Assembly (NCBI GenBank): GCA_035048495.1
Contig: CM068547.1
Coordinates: 27,597,913-27,661,912, forward strand
Direction of reading: 5' to 3'
Length of the DNA stretch: 64,000 bases
Source of the DNA: Euptelea pleiosperma
Lineage: Eukaryota; Streptophyta; Magnoliopsida; Ranunculales; Eupteleaceae
In this document: in pieces, positions 58,624 to 64,000 of the stretch
Numbering within the stretch: the first letter of the stretch is position 1
How the letters are laid out: every line of letters begins with the position of its first letter
Program-made: the position numbers and the translations under genes
Notes under the pieces: model-generated
Seen by the model: the letters and a program-made list of their open reading frames with translations, nothing else
Told to the model about the DNA's origin: nothing
The model's database searches: none

Positions 58624-60545
58624 GTCGACTGATGATCCACTCAGTCTCCTGTGCTCCAACTTGGTTGGGGGTGCCTGTCACCCCCGTCATGTCTGGCTGA
58701 AGACGTAAAACTTAGCGCTTTCAGAAAGGCAATTCCGGTATTCCTAGAGTACATGAGTCTCATGCATTTGTTATTACTGTTATATCTCTGGAAATGCAGG
58801 TACATTCATTCTTCCGATCATCAGGTACCACACACTGTCGAGTTTCTGCCGACTTGGTAACATCCTTCCTGAATCTTTGCATCATCATCTCTGATTTGTT
58901 ATCATTTTATGTCCCGATATTGAGCACCGAGGACGGTGCTATATTTTGGTTGGGGATGGGTATTTACCAAAACTCATGTCTTTATAAAAAAAAAAAAAAA
59001 AAAAAAAAATTAATTTCTTATTTTTTGGGTGATTTCCGATGTTCTCCAAAAGTTTTCTAGAATTTCAAAAATGTGTCAAATACCCTGACTTTGATTAGCT
59101 AAAAACCTTCGTTAAGTCAGTATTGAGGATGTCAATTTTTGTTTAAAGTTAGCATTGAGTCAAGTCAAGTGTGACTACAGCAGGTTTGAAAACTTAGAAA
59201 AAATCAGATTCGGCACAATTGTACACTATCAACATCAGAGTCATCCTAAGTTTGGAAACTCTAGAGATCCTGTGAGAATAATTGTGGAGACCTAACCCAG
59301 TGAGCTTTCGAGCCTTTAATCAATTCAGAGTGTTATACAACAATTCTGAGTCACAAGATGACTCACTATTCTTCATGCCCGCAATATTCGTTGAGAGATC
59401 TCATTATCTTTTGCTTCGATCATAAAACTCGGAACGACATCAACATTGGATTACTACGACAGAACCTTCTCTGTATCCAGTCAAGACAGTATACATGATA
59501 GTGCAAACCCTAGAAAATGATTTAGGCCATTTTTCTGAACCATTCAGCCTTTTTACTCACCTGAATTATACTTCACTAGAAACCCCTTGAGCCGTTCTAT
59601 AAAAGCCTTTTATTTGCAAACCCATTAACCTAAAATCCAGTCCAGCTACGAAACATGACTGGCTACCCTTATTTTGAGATGGATAAAAGAATAACTGATG
59701 TGGGTGTACCGTGAAAAAGAAAAGTAAAGAAGAAGAATCAAAAGGAAAAGAAAGTGGTTCAAGCCAAAAACAAAATATAGAAAGAAAGTATGAAGAGGAG
59801 CTGAAAAGAAATTGAGCAGTCTCAGAAATATCAAGAAAAAGAGAAAAATACGAAAAAAGGAAAAAGAACCAGATCATGGTGTTACGCCGCAGGAAAAATT
59901 CTAGAAAAGGGCAATATCCTCTCAAGATCTTTGAAATCCTGCATTCCTTTATCTCTCTACACCTGACCTAAGCCTCATTACAACCCAGGAAAGTCCTACT
60001 TGATTCTAGGATAGTACGATCATAAAATGTGGAGATTGGAGAAAGAGAAGCTATAGTGTTTGATCTGACGTTCCCGAGTGAAGTGGTATTCCAATCATGA
60101 GATCTTCTTCTGTTAAAGATGTCCTTCCTTCAAATAAAACATATGTGAGATCTTTTGCCTCTTTATATTAAATACATCTCCTCACATATAAATTGAGAGA
60201 AAAGAAGAAAACCCTTCTTGTGTGATTCTATTCTGAGTGCTAAACATGTGAGATTTGAGGTCGAGGCATAAAAACTTAGAGGTGATCTGGAAATCTTTAC
60301 TGTCGGATGATGAGAATGTTGAGCACACACACACGCAGAGTCTGACTATTCTGGGTCATGATTATCAGTCTGTAGTCTTGCCAAAACTTTCCAACTCTTC
60401 GCTAGCATGTAACTATTTTTTGCATCCATTCAATGATTTGACGAACGGGGTTTTCCCTGAGCTAATATGAAAAAGTGTGCAGCATGTGCAGAGCCCTTTT
60501 AAGCTCATGTATTTCGCACTAATTGCCAAGGATTGGCAATATGCT
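58624..60545 (+). other. Noncoding 3' region of Athila (env-like slot)
   Basis: About 1.9 kb between pol and the polypurine tract. Some Athila elements carry an env-like ORF in this position; here I see only short domainless frames, so none is supported. An A-run of about 24 lies near 58,985-59,009. Purine-rich sequence follows at 59,690-59,860. Confidence 0.65.
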
Positions 60546-60557
60546 GGTTGGGGGTTG
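60546..60557 (+). other. Polypurine tract
   Basis: GGTTGGGGGTTG immediately before the 3' LTR, where plus-strand DNA synthesis would be primed. It is interrupted by T, as in many plant gypsy elements. Confidence 0.6.
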
Positions 60558-63097
60558 TGATATTCGCTCAAAAGTGCTTATTTTAAGCACTTATCCTGTT
60601 AGCGTTATCGCACTCTCCTACGTAAAACTGCTCTAATTATCCACTTTTCTACGTAAGAGTCTATCTCATTGCGTAAAACACACTTTTCTGGACGAAATGG
60701 TATATTTGCATGCATTAAACACATTTTCGGAAGTCTAAATATTAAGCCGTTCTGATAAAGTCTCATTACGCGCTTCTTCTGTCGCAGGAAACCCCGATGG
60801 GACGATTTTCGAGACTTGTGGGCCCAAATCGATCATGAAAGCCCATTATCAAAGCTTAACAAGCCCACATGCTATAACTAGAAGATATGGGCCAAATATG
60901 GGCTGAATAAGAGGACCAAAAAGTCGGCCCAAAGAACGAAGAGAGTAGGAGAGCCAATGACCAAGAGACGGACCAAAGCGTTTAAAGCCACATGAGTCAG
61001 CAAAGAATGATGGTCGACTCTACTGGAGAAGCGTGAGGATGGTCACAGTGAAGAACAGGGTTCCAGACCCTCCGCCAGTGCTTTTTTCCATTTTTTTTTG
61101 ATACTTTTTCTCTCATCTCTCCTTATTCTCTCTCTCTCTTCATCTCTCGATCCTCGAATCTACTGACCTAACCCCAGAACTCCTGCCTATCAGCTCTATC
61201 TCATCTCCCTTAGCTTTCTGACCGTTGGATCTTCCATCGGACCGTTGGATCTTCAATCGGACCGTTGGATCTCTCTAGATCCGTCGATCTACCAATCTGA
61301 GTCCCAATCAAGTCACCATCCATCCGATCGCCATCAGACTGTCTGTCACATCATTCTGTGAGATGATGGACATCATCAACCCATGAGGGCCAATAGCCGG
61401 GCCCATCTTCATCGACCCGCTGACCGACCAGTTAGTGGACCCCGCGAATTTCAAAAATAATTTTAATTAAATGGGGGGTCCACTAATTGGGGAGATTCCC
61501 CATAGAAAAGTAGGTTTTTACTTAAAAAAAAAAAAAAAAAAATATTTTTTATTTTCAAAAAATACCCTATTTCCATTAATGGAAATAGGGAGCTTTATAA
61601 GAGGAGGGAGAAGGGTTCGTTCGAACCCTAATCCCCCTCCTTTCTCTTCCATTCTCTCCCCAAACTCTCCTGCTCCTTCTTCCCCTCGATTTTTGGCGAT
61701 TTTCCCCTCTTCTTCTTCACCTTCTTCTTCATCTTCTTCGCTATTTTTCTCGCCGGAGTTGCAGAACTCCGGCCATCTGCAACTCCGTCATTACCACCCC
61801 CAATCTCTTTTCATCTCCTCTCCAGCCTCCCTCCACGACTTCACCTTCGTTGCTGCCATCTCCAGATGCCATCCTAGCACCTGCAACTCTTTGCAACCTG
61901 CACTTTCCGCCTCTACAACCACCTCACACCTCACCGTCTTCTTCCTTTAATGGTGTGAAGCATAAAAGAAAACCAGAAAAAAAAAAAGCCAAGAAAAAAA
62001 AAAAAAAAAAGAAGATAAGAAGAAAAAGAAGGAGGGGGGGATACCTACCTGTTGGATCGCCCTCTCCTTGCCGTCCTCCACCTTAGCTGCTGCAACTCCA
62101 CCAGTCCGCCTCCTACCGCCAGCAGCTGTTGCGCCGCTCCACCTCCATTAACAGCAGCTCAATGCCCCCAGCCATTAAGGAAAGAAGAAAAAGATAAGAA
62201 GAACAGAGGAGGAGGCGGTCTGCACCTCCTCCATTTCATGTGCTGGTGTGCACCGTCTAGCAGCTCCCTCATCCTCCTTGCTGCCACCGTTACATCCGCT
62301 AGCCGCCCTCCTCCAAAAACTTGCTGCAACGCCTCATCTCTTCTCTCTATCCCACGTCCACAAGAGCAACAGCCAGCAGTCAGCCCCCACGTTTTGGAAC
62401 AAAAGAGAGTCTCTCTTCTTGCTGCCAAGACCGTCCATCATCTCCACGCATACAGCACCTCCACAAGCCGTCTTCACCACCTTCAGTCATCCTCCACCAT
62501 TGACACCATCCACCTCGCTGCCCTTGTGCGCTCAACGGTGTTGCAACTCCGTCAACATCCCACCAACTCCGGCCAGCACCTCCATACAAAGCCGCATTCC
62601 ACTCTCTTCATCTTTCTCAAAGGTAAGAAGAGGATCTCTGCTCTAATGGGTGGCATTCACGCATCTTCTCTCTCTATCTTTTTCTCTTTCTAGAGTTTAA
62701 CTCGTTTTGCTGTTTTTAGATAGATTTTCATTCCAACAATTGTCAGTTATTATTTCTTTCAATCAATAAAGTTAGTCATTTTAAATTTAATAGTCTATTT
62801 TTGTGTTTTGGTTATTGCGGGATGCAACTTCTCTTTCTAGAATCATCTAAATCATGTTTTAAAATCACACAAATCCACCACTCTCACCCTTCCACCAATA
62901 TTTTCCACAATCTCTAACAAAAATTCGTCATTTTATGTTCTTATTTGCGCTAATCCGACTAATCCCGAGTGCGGATCGACATCCGACACGAATCCCTATA
63001 TAAATCTGTCAATTTTGCAGGATAATCGGATACAAATTACAAATCTTGTTGATTCTAGGGTTTCCGTAACCAACGACGCGGAAAATACCTACTTTCA
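60558..63097 (+). repeat. 3' LTR of young Athila element
   Basis: 2,540 bp, the same ends as the 5' LTR. Differences from it are G for A, G for A, G for T, T for C and G for A at the five listed sites, plus one extra A. Followed at once by the target duplication CTGAC. Confidence 0.95.
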
Positions 63098-63839
63098 CTG
63101 ACATACCCCCTATGACTCGGTCTACTCCCATTTGACCAATGTTGACCTGAGTTGACTACCAAATTTTGTATTACATGACAAAAATGCCCTTGTCTTATGT
63201 GTTTGGGCTTAAACCTAAACCCCATATCGAAGGGATGTGGAGGACGACCAGCCAAGAGACTCCAATGGGTTGGCCTCCCATCACCGGTGACCAACCCACC
63301 GGAGTCTCATGGCCGGCCGACCACTACTCCGGCAACAATTTAAAACTCAAGAATTTGAAAAAAAAAATTAAAGAATACAATTATATTTTTAAAAATTTTA
63401 TTAACAAAAATTAAAAAACAAGAATAAGAGCAATTTAGATTTTAAGCTTTTGAGACATGGATTTTGGAAAGATGGGTTCTCTCAATTTTAAAAAGAAATC
63501 GCATTCCCTCAGGAGTTTTATCTATTTTTATAATTTTTTTTATTTTTAATCTTTGCTTAATTCATAAAAAAAAAAAAAATCTCAAATTTACCAACAATGA
63601 TTTTTATTTTTATTTTTAATCTCCTCTTTTCATGATTGACTCGGGGTTTGGGCAAAACCCAAATCCTTGTCCTACAGTTGAAGACAAGGGCACTTTTATC
63701 CATTAATACAAAATTTGGAAGTCAACTCAGGTCAACACTGGCCAAATGACAGTTGACCGAGTCATAGGGGGGTATGTCAGCTTTTTCAAATCATGGGGGG
63801 TATGTCAAATTTTCAAAATAACACGGGGGTATGTCAAAA

Positions 63840-64000
63840 ATTTCCTTTTTTTAATACTTCTTTTGTTTTACTTTTATTGTTTAAAAATTTAACCTAATTT
63901 TTGAATGAATTAATGAATGACAGACCACCAAGTCGGCTTCTATGTACAACCAAGAAAGGGAATGTAGTGATTCCCCTTACCTGGTTGTTGAGTAAACCTT
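63840..64000. other. Intergenic DNA at right edge
   Basis: Short AT-rich stretch after the inverted-repeat element. No feature recognised. Confidence 0.3.

Larger units (their letters stand above)
48618..63097 (+). mobile_element. Young Athila-type Ty3/gypsy retrotransposon, 14.5 kb
   Basis: Complete structure: 2.54-kb LTRs, 5-bp target duplication CTGAC, primer-binding site just inside the 5' LTR, 1.7-kb leader, gag and pol in one frame, a 1.9-kb noncoding tail, and a polypurine tract before the 3' LTR. Pol order is protease, RT, RNase H, integrase, so it is Ty3/gypsy. The large LTRs, Asp-tRNA-like primer site, DLGAS protease motif and long 3' noncoding region fit the Athila lineage. Two in-frame TAG codons (54,151 and 58,396) are the only interruptions seen in gag-pol. 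The near-identical LTRs show very recent insertion. Confidence 0.94.
48553..63839. mobile_element. Long-TIR nonautonomous element split by Athila insertion
   Basis: Left of the Athila element, 48,553-48,617 reads TTTTGACATACCCCCC with a second TTTGACATACCCCCCAC. Right of it, 63,098-63,215 continues ACATACCCCCTATGACTCGG and GTTGACCTGAGTTGACTACC. The mirror image of both pieces in unbroken form lies at about 63,655-63,839, ending GGGGGTATGTCAAAA. Removing the Athila and one copy of CTGAC leaves an element of about 800 bp with terminal inverted repeats of about 185 bp. No transposase. Its own target duplication could not be fixed. Internal sequence (about 63,180-63,330) resembles 8,350-8,525. 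Confidence 0.82.

Overview
This window is nuclear DNA from a flowering plant. The evidence is two plant-type nuclear genes (a STAT-like SH2-domain protein with 12 coding exons and an intronless mitochondrial-targeted group II intron maturase of the nMAT2 type), large AT-rich introns, and dense plant transposon families (Ty1/copia, Athila-type Ty3/gypsy, LINE, PIF/Harbinger, hAT and Mutator-like elements). The intron sizes and transposon load would fit a large-genome angiosperm, but I cannot name the species. All exon structures and repeat boundaries were read by eye from the sequence.

Layout. Positions 1-12,262 hold no intact gene: a decayed copia element (about 940-3,500), AT-rich intergenic DNA with a short 53-bp tandem repeat, a fragment of a MITE family seen again at the far right, and a 5'-truncated PIF/Harbinger element with a transposase C-terminus and a Myb/SANT-like ORF (9,541-11,537). 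A dimeric foldback element follows at 12,263-13,026. The SH2-domain gene runs forward from 13,443 to 31,520. Its introns carry a hAT-type MITE with 8-bp target duplications, a 46-bp minisatellite, LINE remnants on both strands, a Tourist-like MITE, and a copia derivative lacking protease and integrase that itself contains another hAT-type MITE.

From 31.8 to 35 kb lies a cluster of small elements. The most notable is a Mutator-like element (33,291-34,122) with inverted ends and near-perfect 9-bp target duplications that carries a piece of a DnaJ (J-domain) gene, in other words a Pack-MULE. After a quiet stretch with one weak candidate exon comes the reverse-strand nMAT2-like gene (38,980-41,178), then a LINE remnant and a full-length but decayed reverse-strand copia element (43,737-48,154).

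The right quarter is one very young Athila-type retrotransposon (48,618-63,097; 14,480 bp). It has 2.54-kb LTRs that differ at only five bases plus one A-run length change, a perfect 5-bp target duplication, and gag and pol in one reading frame interrupted only by two amber codons. It landed inside an older element with long terminal inverted repeats whose halves now lie on either side of it. The two host genes are unrelated in function: one is a putative phosphotyrosine-binding regulator, the other an organellar splicing factor. Everything else is transposon-derived or anonymous.
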